Assembly: GCA_944363525.1 (NCBI GenBank)
Contig: CALVUF010000007.1
Span: 34,176 to 98,175 of the forward strand
Direction of reading: 5' to 3'
Origin: an uncultured Bacilli bacterium
GTDB taxonomy: Bacteria; Bacillota_I; Bacilli_A; RFN20; CAG-826
DNA length: 64,000 nucleotides
Shown: positions 18,201-26,061 of the stretch, in pieces
How the letters are laid out: every line of letters starts with the position of its first letter
How positions within the stretch are numbered: the stretch's first letter is position 1
Notes under the pieces: generated by a model
Database searches by the model: none
Told to the model about the DNA's origin: nothing
Seen by the model: the letters and a program-made list of their open reading frames with translations, nothing else
Translations under genes and position numbers: made by a program

Positions 18201-21085
18201 GATTATTGGTCTTTCTAGCCTTAAAAGAAGAAGTGGGCAAGACCTTTGACTATGGGGTCTTGGACCTCGATGCCAGCGATTTGAAAAAGCATTTGGAGAA
18301 TTCCTGGAATTACGGGTTCTTTGCCAAGCGTAAAGCCATCAAGCAAACCAAAAAGGCTTTAAAGCCCTTTGCTAAATTCAAGTTAAAGACCGGGGATTTG
18401 CAATCGATTCTCGATAAATTCATCCTTTTACGTCAAATGAAGGAGGATTTGGATAATCGGGCGGGGTATTGCACGATTATCTTCCCTGACGAGGATATGA
18501 AGACTTTGGCCGAGGCCCAGTTGGATCAGGCCAAGATCAATAACAGTTTGGCCCTCTGCGATGCCATCCGTCATCTCGACGTCAGCGAGGATTCTGACTA
18601 CAAAAAAGCCAACAAGGTCTTTGCCTCGATCATCAAATCGCCCGACAAACTATACGAAGAACGGATCGCCAATTTCCTTAACGCCGAAGCGGATCTCGTT
18701 AAAGCTAACAAAGAGTTGGAAGACCTCCATTTCGATATCGACGCCGCGGATGATTCCGATGTCTACTACGCCTATGCCTTAACCCAGATTAAGAACTCTT
18801 ATCAAGGGTTAGAGAGACTGGGTGAGTGGTGCAAGCTTTTATCCTGCTTAGACAAAGCTGAGGCCGTCTTGCCCAAGTCTTTAATCGATAACTACAAAGG
18901 CGGCAAGGTAAGCCTATCTAAGCTTCGTTCCTCCTTCGATTGCGCCCTCTTCTACCGGATCGTCTCCTTATCGCTTAGCGAACTAGGACTTACTAACCTC
19001 TCTTCAGCTGAGACCGAACAACAGATTGAGAAGTACAAGAAGACTTTAGCCGACTTCCAACGGTTAACGGTTGAGGAGACGGCAAGAAGGATTACCGCCT
19101 CCTTCCCTCGGACTGATGTTGAATACGCCGAATCTTCTTTGGCTTATCAATTACGGAAGCTCATCAAGACCGCCGGGCGGGGCAAGACCCTTCGTTCGAT
19201 CATCGATCAATATAGCGATGATATCTTTAGGCTCTGTCCCATCTTCTTGATGTCGCCTTTATCGGTCGCCCAATACCTTGATCCCAATAAGCATCATTTC
19301 GATATCGTCATCTTCGACGAAGCCTCCCAGATCCCAACCAGCGAAGCCATCGGGGCGATTGCTAGAGGCAACTCCTGCATCATCGCCGGCGATCAACAGC
19401 AAATGCCGCCGACTGATTTCTTTACCTCATCCTTGTCCTTCGCCGATCAGCCCAATGACGATGTCGTCGTCTACAGTGACCTCGAATCCCTCCTTGATGA
19501 CGCGATAGCTTTGAACTTACCTCGTTATCGTCTCTCTTGGCATTATCGGAGCCATCATGAGTCCCTCATTGCTTTCAGTAATAACCGTTTCTATGACAAT
19601 ACCCTTTGCACCTTCCCATCCCCTTCTAACCAGGAAAGTCAGGTTCATTTGGTTCGGGTCAATGGCCATTATGAGAAAGGCCGGGGCGTGAACCGGGAAG
19701 AAGCCAAAGCCATCGTCAATGAGGTTATCAGACGTTGTAAGGACCCCGAACTCAGCAAGTTCTCGATCGGCATCGTCACCTTCAATAAGAAGCAGCAGGA
19801 TCTCATCACCGATATGCTTGATTCCAAGTTCTTCTCCTCAACAAGCTTGAATCGGACGCCCGGCGGGGAAGAGATCTTCGTCAAGAACCTCGAGAACGTC
19901 CAAGGGGATGAACGGGATGTCATCCTCTTCTCCGTCTGCTTCGGTCCGGATAAGAAGACCAAGAAGATGAACCTGAACTTTGGACCGCTTAGCCGGGAAA
20001 AGGGCGAAAGACGGTTAAACGTTGCCGTATCAAGGGCTAAGGAGGAGATGGTCGTCTTCTGTTCGTGCCGGCCTGAGGACATCCGGGCCTACTCGGCGAA
20101 AAACAGCGGCGCCGAGTTCCTCCGTTCCTTCCTAATCTACGCCGAATCGGGGGTCCGTTCCTTGGCCAATCAATCGAGTTGGGACATCAAGCCCGAGGAT
20201 TTATCAATCGCTTCCTTCCTGGCCTCTGATTTGCTTCGGGACGGTTATCAAGTCGATATCAATGTCGGGGCCAGTGAATTCAAGGTCGACATTGCCATCA
20301 AGGATCCCCTTGATCCTGACCATTATGCCTTAGGGGTCTTAGTCGATGGGCCATCCTATGCCTCGCCTTCCTATACCTGCGATGACCGGAACGTGGTGGC
20401 CCCGACCGTCCTCAATAACCTTTCCTGGCGTTTGATGCGGGTTTGGTCGGTCGAGTACCTTGACCATCCGGGTTTAGTGGTTCGGAAAATCGAGAAAGAG
20501 TTAAGCGCGCCACGGTCAGCCACCGAGGTCAAGGAACAGGCGACCAAACCTGTCTCATTGGTTAAGGCGACTCCGGATAATCCCTACCCCCATAAGAAGG
20601 AATATCCAGCCGTTAACTATGCTCATCTGGTTAATATCATTCGGGATTTGCCAGGGGCGATCGCCGGGGTGTTAGCCAATGAATCGCCTATCTCCATGAC
20701 TCTTCTTAAGAAAAGGGTTCGCGATATCTATTCCCTTAAACGGGTCGACAATAAGATGCTGTACCGTATTCAGACGATCCTTCGGCAACTATCAGCCTAT
20801 GGCGAGGAATTCGATAACGAAATCTATTGGTGGGCCTCTTCCTTAGATCCCGAATCCTATGACGCTTATCGCGTTGGCGGTGACCGGGAGATCGGAGACG
20901 TGTCTAGACAAGAGATACTGCTCGCCAAAGATGACATTGAATCGTTACAGGGCAAGATCAGCGATGACGATTTATGCCACGAGATATTGGAACTGCTCGG
21001 ATTCAACGTTTTGTCCGAACGGAGCAAGACTCATATCGTTCGGGCGATCAATGGTGACTTGACGTCAAATGACGAGGGAATTTGA
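15296..21085 (+). CDS. Giant DUF4011-type superfamily 1 helicase with transglutaminase-like and Vsr-like nuclease domains
   Basis: A 1929-residue protein. Visible parts in order: an N-terminal beta-rich region; a transglutaminase-like patch with Cys244 (TATCLDFSLLF) and His270 (NDHAYNGIW); a DUF4011-like segment; helicase Walker A GPPGTGKS at 707-714 and Walker B VIFDEASQ at 1338-1345 with GDQQQMPP after it; late helicase motifs VQGDERD (1535) and NVAVSRAKEE (1575); a Vsr/MTES_1575-like nuclease fold around FKVDIA (Asp1665) and VDGPSY; and a DUF3320-like tail. Related large helicase-nucleases occur in bacterial defence loci, so phage or plasmid defence is a reasonable inference, not shown. 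Codon use resembles the core genes. It interrupts the polysaccharide locus between wzx and the initiating transferase. Confidence 0.8.
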   Translation: MPIDQLNNPTSSDKIYLDIESSKSICYVNYRAEKLIKIRRSSSKSNIFSFIKRISIKNFTDKDVYNAYLHFNFHSDSISIDDVPLSCLQAHKITTVDSFNLILDPKFLYDLSEVEALTASISLIGEDNETIESKNIDIRLLPIAQSAGEDFVPESIASFITPNDDEVQELANKAASIMEDKYHTSSFVGYQTHDPETVMHELDALYLALQQSGIHYSNPPASFEKTFQRVRMPKDVINDKTATCLDFSLLFASLCEAVGLNPLLIVLNDHAYNGIWLENLHYPNAIFDNLSVLSNDCSDTDRRMVLIDSTNAASGSDINFQASLSKAAALLNVGKFDYCLDVKTARVDYILPLPTPHTVNGKTEVNYDDTIGTEYDVPTVAPSAGSLSLESKGNKTKFDVWEENLLDLEMSNNLINHKIGASSVQLGADDVFDFYSRAKDIDKLSVIPDNDLKAEDLKHFLAFQFSIEDKKRFKGAFASKRVYAFNKKGETEDTLISLARKASTQIEESGCNPLFLTLGMVHWYDSNLSKQTIAAPIILIPASMPKRRSGPYFSLELDFDSAQVNAAAFEYFRRAFDLDFSELDGFFDSDRSSDDLKKLFNTIRDKIASKGNWMVDDTTVTLSLFSFAHFVMWNDMKTHRDLFIQNKVVASMVHGKEEYDTTPKELYENNLDDIIAPDDLAVPLSADSSQLLAIKASDMGLSFVLDGPPGTGKSQTIANIIVNAMYKGKKVLFVAEKEVALDVVKNRLDSLSLGRFCLQIHSAKANKKDVLAQLGESLATGQTRSVEGFNDEAKKLKDERDALNATLKEIHVKGNYFVSPYTALIKYLENESSKGNCEVSSDYAKAIDEKKYNEAISTIEDIVVLGHNVNGYYGNPFIYYGCRDYSLDLREQFQERLPSLIAALESFSTAYSALSKKIGFGMKLSKNNAYRLVYILNLIKADPKLFFPDLIEGGTILNETVNIKSYFDGLLVFLALKEEVGKTFDYGVLDLDASDLKKHLENSWNYGFFAKRKAIKQTKKALKPFAKFKLKTGDLQSILDKFILLRQMKEDLDNRAGYCTIIFPDEDMKTLAEAQLDQAKINNSLALCDAIRHLDVSEDSDYKKANKVFASIIKSPDKLYEERIANFLNAEADLVKANKELEDLHFDIDAADDSDVYYAYALTQIKNSYQGLERLGEWCKLLSCLDKAEAVLPKSLIDNYKGGKVSLSKLRSSFDCALFYRIVSLSLSELGLTNLSSAETEQQIEKYKKTLADFQRLTVEETARRITASFPRTDVEYAESSLAYQLRKLIKTAGRGKTLRSIIDQYSDDIFRLCPIFLMSPLSVAQYLDPNKHHFDIVIFDEASQIPTSEAIGAIARGNSCIIAGDQQQMPPTDFFTSSLSFADQPNDDVVVYSDLESLLDDAIALNLPRYRLSWHYRSHHESLIAFSNNRFYDNTLCTFPSPSNQESQVHLVRVNGHYEKGRGVNREEAKAIVNEVIRRCKDPELSKFSIGIVTFNKKQQDLITDMLDSKFFSSTSLNRTPGGEEIFVKNLENVQGDERDVILFSVCFGPDKKTKKMNLNFGPLSREKGERRLNVAVSRAKEEMVVFCSCRPEDIRAYSAKNSGAEFLRSFLIYAESGVRSLANQSSWDIKPEDLSIASFLASDLLRDGYQVDINVGASEFKVDIAIKDPLDPDHYALGVLVDGPSYASPSYTCDDRNVVAPTVLNNLSWRLMRVWSVEYLDHPGLVVRKIEKELSAPRSATEVKEQATKPVSLVKATPDNPYPHKKEYPAVNYAHLVNIIRDLPGAIAGVLANESPISMTLLKKRVRDIYSLKRVDNKMLYRIQTILRQLSAYGEEFDNEIYWWASSLDPESYDAYRVGGDREIGDVSRQEILLAKDDIESLQGKISDDDLCHEILELLGFNVLSERSKTHIVRAINGDLTSNDEGI

Positions 21086-21124
21086 CCTTTGGTCTTGACC
21101 TGTGTACGATACCCACGTTTGCTT

Positions 21125-21757
21125 ATGGAAAACCAAGAAACCCCATATCAATTTAGAACGAGCCAAAAGATATATCTTCCCTTCAAAAGGTTCTGCGATA
21201 TCTTCTGCTCCTTATTAGCCATTATCTTGTTGAGCTGGTTGCTTATATTCGCGGCCATCATCACCAAGTGCACCTCCAAAGGGCCGGTCCTCTTCAAGCA
21301 GAAGCGGATCGGCAAGGACGAAAGGCTTTTTACCGTCTATAAGTTCCGCTCGATGCGGATCGACGCCCCCCAAGTCGCGACTAGCGAGCTCGCCGTGGGC
21401 GAGCAAAAGGACTTGACCACCAAATGGGGCCGGATCATGCGGAAGACGTCAATCGATGAACTTCCCCAGTTGTTCAATATCCTCTTTGGCCAGATGTCTT
21501 TTGTTGGGCCCCGCCCGGGCCAGGATAAAGACCACGAGATGGAATTATATGTCGCTAGGCATAATTCCAACCCTTCGGCCTATATGGTCCGTCCCGGCTT
21601 ATCCGGCATGGCCCAGATATACATGCACCGGGACCATGATCCGATCAAGAAGGCCGAATGGGATTCGAAGTATGTCCGCTCGGTCTCGGCTTGGACCGAC
21701 ATTAAGCTATTCGTTTTGTCCTTCTTCGTCTTGTTCGGCTATGACGCCGGAAGGTAA
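21125..21757 (+). CDS. Initiating sugar-phosphate (undecaprenyl-phosphate) transferase
   Basis: Monotopic phosphoglycosyltransferase of the bacterial sugar transferase family, which loads the first sugar-1-phosphate onto undecaprenyl phosphate. It has one re-entrant hydrophobic helix (about residues 20-40), then KGPVLFKQKRIGKDERLFTVYK, the catalytic RKTSIDELPQLFNIL (Asp-Glu pair) and VGPRPGQDKD. About 210 aa, the short WcaJ C-terminal/PglC-like form. The frame is open to TTG at 21089; the ATG at 21125 is the more likely start, though no ribosome site is obvious. It belongs with the capEFG/wzx/wzy genes. Confidence 0.88.
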   Translation: MENQETPYQFRTSQKIYLPFKRFCDIFCSLLAIILLSWLLIFAAIITKCTSKGPVLFKQKRIGKDERLFTVYKFRSMRIDAPQVATSELAVGEQKDLTTKWGRIMRKTSIDELPQLFNILFGQMSFVGPRPGQDKDHEMELYVARHNSNPSAYMVRPGLSGMAQIYMHRDHDPIKKAEWDSKYVRSVSAWTDIKLFVLSFFVLFGYDAGR

Positions 21758-21780
21758 TTCATTATCTTCTTCTTTTGTTC

Positions 21781-21786
21781 TATAAT
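21781..21786 (+). promoter_or_regulatory. -10 element of gpmA
   Basis: TATAAT lies 35 nt before the gpmA ATG; an AAAGGA ribosome site follows. The -35 region is weak. Confidence 0.45.
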
Positions 21787-21821
21787 CCCCCCGTCACCAA
21801 GAAAGGAAACTTAGACACCCT

Positions 21822-22529
21822 ATGATCAAATTAGTCTTGCTCCGGCACGGCCAATCGGAATGGAACCTCAAGAACCTTTTCACCGGCTGGACCGATGTCG
21901 AACTATCCGAAACCGGCGTCAAGGAAGCCCATGGGGCCGGCAAAGCCCTCAAGGAAAACGGCTATTCCTTCGACATCGCCTTCTCTTCGGTTCTTAAAAG
22001 AGCCAACCACACGATGGATTACGCTTTGGAAGAGATGGGGGAAACCAATATCCCGAAGTTCTATTCCTGGCGGTTGAACGAACGCCATTACGGGGCCCTC
22101 CAAGGGCTCAACAAAGCCGAATCGGCCAAGAAGTGGGGCGATGAGCAGGTCCACATCTGGCGTCGATCGGCCGATGTCCCGCCTCTAGCCTTAACCAAAG
22201 ACGACGAAAGATGGCCGGGCAACCAGGAGAAGTACAAAGAACTGATCGCCAAAGGCGAGATGACGATCGATGATTGCCCCCTCACCGAGTGCCTCATCGA
22301 CACCGCCAAACGGGTCAAGCCCTATTGGGATGAGAAGATCGCCCCCGAGATCAAAGCCGGCAAGAAAGTCTTGGTCGCCGCCCACGGGAACTCCCTCCGG
22401 GCCATTGTCATGATGCTCGAGAACCTGACCCCGGAACAGATCATCTCGGTCGAGATCCCGACGGGCAAACCCCTCGTCTACGAATTGGACGAAAAGACCC
22501 TCAAGGTCCTCAACAAGTACTACCTCTAA
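21822..22529 (+). CDS. gpmA: 2,3-bisphosphoglycerate-dependent phosphoglycerate mutase
   Basis: Cytosolic glycolytic enzyme interconverting 3- and 2-phosphoglycerate. The phosphohistidine motif [18 protein letters not shown] (His9) opens the protein; [25 protein letters not shown] and [15 protein letters not shown] complete the active site. At 235 aa it is slightly shorter than the 247-250 aa seen in many species, but nothing essential is missing. It has its own promoter and is closed by a clear terminator. It is a housekeeping gene lying within the polysaccharide region. Confidence 0.97.
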   Translation: MIKLVLLRHGQSEWNLKNLFTGWTDVELSETGVKEAHGAGKALKENGYSFDIAFSSVLKRANHTMDYALEEMGETNIPKFYSWRLNERHYGALQGLNKAESAKKWGDEQVHIWRRSADVPPLALTKDDERWPGNQEKYKELIAKGEMTIDDCPLTECLIDTAKRVKPYWDEKIAPEIKAGKKVLVAAHGNSLRAIVMMLENLTPEQIISVEIPTGKPLVYELDEKTLKVLNKYYL

Positions 22530-22549
22530 TTAGGGATAAGCAAACATTT

Positions 22550-22578
22550 GGATGGGCACTGTCCCATCCTTTTGTTTT
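22550..22578 (+). terminator. Rho-independent terminator after gpmA
   Basis: GGATGGG (22550-22556) pairs with CCCATCC (22563-22569) around a 6-nt loop, followed by TTTTGTTTT. Confidence 0.8.
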
Positions 22579-22583
22579 ATCAT
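22578..22583 (+). promoter_or_regulatory. -10 element, leaderless start at 22590
   Basis: TATCAT ends 6 nt before the ATG at 22590. It directly follows the T-tract of the gpmA terminator. Confidence 0.45.
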
Positions 22584-22589
22584 TTAGCT

Positions 22590-23504
22590 ATGGGAAGACG
22601 ACGCCTAAGCGAGATCTTAATCAATCCTGGCTGGATTGGCTCGCTTTTATCTTTTCTTTGCGTTGCTTCTTTTACCTTAGGCATCTACTTCAACTACGCC
22701 TATTACGGGAATATCCCTCTATATGTCGTTTTGGCCTTACTGGACCTTCTATCCTTTGGTTACCTGGTCTACCTCATCGTCATCTTCTGCATCCATATTT
22801 ACAAGACCCGGGTCTATCCTTGGCTATATGACCATAAGCTGACGAAGCCTTTAGTTACTAACTACGCCTTGCAATCGGCGGTGTCGGCCGTTATCTCGGT
22901 CGCCATCAACGTCGGGTTCGCCGTCTTCAATATGGTTATCGCCCTTTTGAACGGTTCAATCTGGTATGGGGCTTTTGCCGCCTATTACTTTGTGCTTATT
23001 GGCTTACGGACCGCGACCGTCAGCACTTACTATCGGGCGGCTAGAAAGCATTGGTTCGATAAGAAAGCCCTCGAACTGGCAAAGAAGAAGATATCCTTAG
23101 TTACCGGCTGCTTCCTATTCTTAATGGAAGCCTCGATGGCTTTCTTAATCGGCCATATGGTGAGCGATACCCCGCCGGTGGTTCAGTCAGTCGCCTTCGC
23201 CGTGGTCAACGCCATCTATGCTTTGTATAAATTAATCGTCGCCATCGTCAACACGGTTTTATCTCGCTTAAGCGGCGATTCAATTGGCAAGACGTTAAAA
23301 GACATATCGCTAGCTGATACCTGTATGTCCTTAATGAGCTTGACCGTGGTCCTGATCTCGACCTTTGGGGCCGAGCCTTATATCGCTATCAAAGCGATCG
23401 TCGGCTTCGGGGCTTGCTTGGTGGTCGGCTTCCTCTGCGTCTTAACGATCGTTCGGGAAGCGGTGGGGATATACCGGTTCCACGCTCAATCCAAGAACGG
23501 ATGA
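22590..23504 (+). CDS. Polytopic membrane protein, unknown function
   Basis: A 304-residue protein with a basic N-terminus (MGRRRLSEI) and about eight hydrophobic helices. I see no transporter signature and cannot name a family. The middle has YYRAARKHWFDKKALELAKKK, a charged cytoplasmic loop. The frame is open upstream to an ATG at 22548, but that lies at the gpmA terminator hairpin. The Met at 22590 follows the terminator and has a -10 hexamer 6 nt before it. The last 19 bases overlap the 3' end of the opposing cation-efflux gene. Confidence 0.7.
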   Translation: MGRRRLSEILINPGWIGSLLSFLCVASFTLGIYFNYAYYGNIPLYVVLALLDLLSFGYLVYLIVIFCIHIYKTRVYPWLYDHKLTKPLVTNYALQSAVSAVISVAINVGFAVFNMVIALLNGSIWYGAFAAYYFVLIGLRTATVSTYYRAARKHWFDKKALELAKKKISLVTGCFLFLMEASMAFLIGHMVSDTPPVVQSVAFAVVNAIYALYKLIVAIVNTVLSRLSGDSIGKTLKDISLADTCMSLMSLTVVLISTFGAEPYIAIKAIVGFGACLVVGFLCVLTIVREAVGIYRFHAQSKNG

Positions 23505-24682
23505 TCGAGGTGGAGGACAAAGTTATGCTTGACCGGTTCGTTTGCGAACCCGTCAACTAGCGCTTTCTTAATGGTCTCGATGTCGGCTTTCTTATCTTCA
23601 TAAGGAACCACCACGTCGAAGATGACGTTGGTGTGGGTCTCGCCTTTGACTAACCGGAAATCATGGATCGATAAGGATGGGTCAAAGGAATGGAGGAGGG
23701 CGATGCACTTTTTCTTCGTCTCGTTGGTCTCCTTATCGTCTAAGACCACCGGATCCATATGGATGGTGATCTCGACCCCGAATCTTTCTTTTATCTCTTC
23801 TTCGATATTATCGATATGGTCATGGATATCGACGATATCCTCGTGGCTATCGACCTCAGCATGAAGGGAGATGAACATCTTATTCGGCCCATAGGAATGG
23901 CAGATGACATCATGGACCCCTTTGATCTCCGGATGGGCCATGACCGCGTCGATGATCTTTTTGGCATAGCCCTTATCGGTCGCCTCGCCGATTAAAGGAG
24001 ACGAGGTCTCCTTGACCATCTTGATGCCCGAGACGGCGATGACGACCGAAAGGGCAATGCCTAAATAGCCGTCTAAGAAGCCAAGCGGATAGAATAAGGA
24101 GATTAAGGCTAAGATGGCGATGACCCCGGTCGAGATCGAATCGGTGAAGGAATCGGTCGCGGTGGCTTTTAGACTGGGGGAATCGATGGCTTTGCCTAAG
24201 CCTAAGTTCACATAGCCTTGGAATATCTTTAAGAACACCGAGACGAACATGACGATGACGGCAAAGAGGTCATAGACGGCTTCTTCTTGGTTAATGATCT
24301 TCTCAACCGAGGTCATCAATAATTCTAAGCCAGCGGCGATGACGAAGACGGCGACCACTAAGCCGGCGATGTATTCGATTCTTTGATGGCCAAAGGGATG
24401 GTCGGCGTCAGCCGGTTTCTGGCTGAGTTTGAACCCGACTAAGGTGATGATTGAGGAGGCGGCGTCGGAGATGTTATTGACCGCATCGCCGATTAAAGCC
24501 ATTGAGAAGATCCAGTGGTTATTGGCGGCCGAAACGAAGGCAGCCGTCAGCTTCAAGATGATGAGCAGGCAATTGGTGATGATCCCGAAGATGCCGCCTA
24601 AGCGTCCATGGGCGTACCTAACGTCCTCGTTATCGACTTGATCGTAATGCTTGATGAACAGTTTTCTTAATAGGGTGACCAT
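23486..24682 (-). CDS. Cation diffusion facilitator transporter (Zn/Mn/Fe type)
   Basis: Predicted to export a divalent metal in exchange for protons. Six hydrophobic helices are visible. The metal-binding signature is ALIGDAVNNISDAAS (helix 2, N-x-x-S-D) and HPFGHQRIEYIAG. A C-terminal cytoplasmic domain holds Asp/His-rich segments (HDVICHSYGPNKMFISLHAEVD). Length about 398 aa from the ATG at 24682; a GTG at 24703 is possible. TATACC lies about 11 nt upstream of the ATG. Metal specificity cannot be assigned. The 3' end overlaps the neighbouring membrane protein gene by 19 bases. Confidence 0.88.
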   Translation of the reverse strand: MVTLLRKLFIKHYDQVDNEDVRYAHGRLGGIFGIITNCLLIILKLTAAFVSAANNHWIFSMALIGDAVNNISDAASSIITLVGFKLSQKPADADHPFGHQRIEYIAGLVVAVFVIAAGLELLMTSVEKIINQEEAVYDLFAVIVMFVSVFLKIFQGYVNLGLGKAIDSPSLKATATDSFTDSISTGVIAILALISLFYPLGFLDGYLGIALSVVIAVSGIKMVKETSSPLIGEATDKGYAKKIIDAVMAHPEIKGVHDVICHSYGPNKMFISLHAEVDSHEDIVDIHDHIDNIEEEIKERFGVEITIHMDPVVLDDKETNETKKKCIALLHSFDPSLSIHDFRLVKGETHTNVIFDVVVPYEDKKADIETIKKALVDGFANEPVKHNFVLHLDHPFLD

Positions 24683-24740
24683 AACGGGTAAAAGGTATAG
24701 CACCTTCGATTGGCGATTTCCACTAGACCGCTGAAGATGG

Positions 24741-24746
24741 GATAAT
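24741..24746 (+). promoter_or_regulatory. -10 element of ugd
   Basis: GATAAT ends 10 nt before the ATG, giving a predicted leader of only a few nucleotides. Confidence 0.4.
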
Positions 24747-24756
24747 AAGATTCAAC

Positions 24757-25962
24757 ATGGGAAGCAACGTTAAGCATATCGTCGTGGTCGGGGCTGGGTA
24801 TGTCGGTTTATCCAATGCCTTGGTCTTAGCTCGCCATAATGATGTCACTTTGGTCGATATCAACCCCCAGCGGATATCGCTATTGCAGCAAGGCCATTCC
24901 CCGATTGAGGAAGAGGATATCGAGGAGTATCTACCTTCCTCTAATTTATCTTTCGCCTTGGTTGATCCAGACGTTTATAAGGGTGCGGATATCGTCTTAA
25001 TCGCCGTTCCGACCAATTACGATCCCGCCCTCCACCATTTTGATACCAACAATGTCGATGGGGTGGTGGAGGCGGTTCTCTCGGTCAATCCTTTGGCCCG
25101 GATTGTCATTAAGTCGACCGTTCCGGTCGGATATACCTTCGCCAAGGCTAAGCAATATCCTTCGTCTGAGATCTATTTCTCCCCTGAGTTCTTGCGAGAG
25201 GGCAAGGCCTTATACGATAACCTCCATCCCTCTCGGATCATCGTTGGGGTCACCAGCCGAGACAATGAACGGTTAGCCTTCGCCGATGAGTTTATCAATT
25301 TGCTGAAGGCGGGCTCGGATGAAGAAGAGGTCGCTTCCTTCGTCATGGGCTCCTCGGAGGCCGAGGCGGTTAAGCTATTCGCCAATACCTATCTGGCCTT
25401 GCGGATCGCTTACTTCAATGAGCTCGATTCCTATGCCGAGACCCAAGGGCTTAATACGAAAGAGATTATTGAGGGGGTCAGTTACGATCCGCGGATTGGG
25501 GATTATTACAACAACCCCTCTTTTGGCTACGGGGGTTATTGCTTACCCAAGGATACTAAGCAGCTTAAAGCCAACTTCGCTTCCGTCCCCAATAACCTCA
25601 TCGGGGCCATCATTGAGTCGAACAATACCCGGAAGGACTTCATCGCCGAGCAGATAGCCAAGAAGGTTCAGGGAATTGATGATCCTCTTGTCGGCGTGTA
25701 TCGCTTAACGATGAAAAGCCATTCCGATAACTTCCGGGAATCCTCGGTCATCGGGATCATCAATCGGCTGGAGGATAAGCATATTCGCTTGGTTATCTAT
25801 GAGCCGTTATTAAAAGACGGGGAATTTGAAGGGATAAAGGTCATCAATAACCTAAATGAATTCAAATCCCAATGCGATTTGGTCATCAGCAACCGAATGG
25901 ATCAGGAATTGCAGGATATTTCCTCTAAGGTCTATACTCGGGATTTGTATCAAAGGGATTGA
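24757..25962 (+). CDS. ugd: UDP-glucose 6-dehydrogenase (short form)
   Basis: Oxidises UDP-glucose (or a related UDP-sugar) to the uronic acid, a capsule precursor. It has the NAD-binding motif VVVGAGYVGLSNAL at the N-terminus, IKSTVPVGYT, YFSPEFLREGKALYDNLHPSR and the catalytic GYGGYCLPKDTKQL with Cys262. At 401 aa it belongs to the short subclass represented by Streptococcus pyogenes HasB. It suggests a uronic acid in the polymer together with L-FucNAc. It is monocistronic and followed by repeat-rich DNA. Confidence 0.93.
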   Translation: MGSNVKHIVVVGAGYVGLSNALVLARHNDVTLVDINPQRISLLQQGHSPIEEEDIEEYLPSSNLSFALVDPDVYKGADIVLIAVPTNYDPALHHFDTNNVDGVVEAVLSVNPLARIVIKSTVPVGYTFAKAKQYPSSEIYFSPEFLREGKALYDNLHPSRIIVGVTSRDNERLAFADEFINLLKAGSDEEEVASFVMGSSEAEAVKLFANTYLALRIAYFNELDSYAETQGLNTKEIIEGVSYDPRIGDYYNNPSFGYGGYCLPKDTKQLKANFASVPNNLIGAIIESNNTRKDFIAEQIAKKVQGIDDPLVGVYRLTMKSHSDNFRESSVIGIINRLEDKHIRLVIYEPLLKDGEFEGIKVINNLNEFKSQCDLVISNRMDQELQDISSKVYTRDLYQRD

Positions 25963-26017
25963 TTTCCCTTCCTTATTTGCAGGCTTTTTCCGTTGTTAGG
26001 TTGCGTTTGCCACATTC

Positions 26018-26061
26018 TGCTACGTTTGCTACAACCTGCTACAAATGCTACAAGTTGCTAC
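26018..26061. repeat. Five TGCTAC iterations, 9-10 bp period
   Basis: TGCTAC occurs at 26018, 26027, 26037, 26046 and 26056, with a degenerate TGCCAC at 26008. The period is just under one helical turn, so all copies face nearly the same side. The array overlaps the stop codon (26058) of the minus-strand AAA-ATPase-like gene. No copy of this motif is seen at that gene's promoter. Confidence 0.8.
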
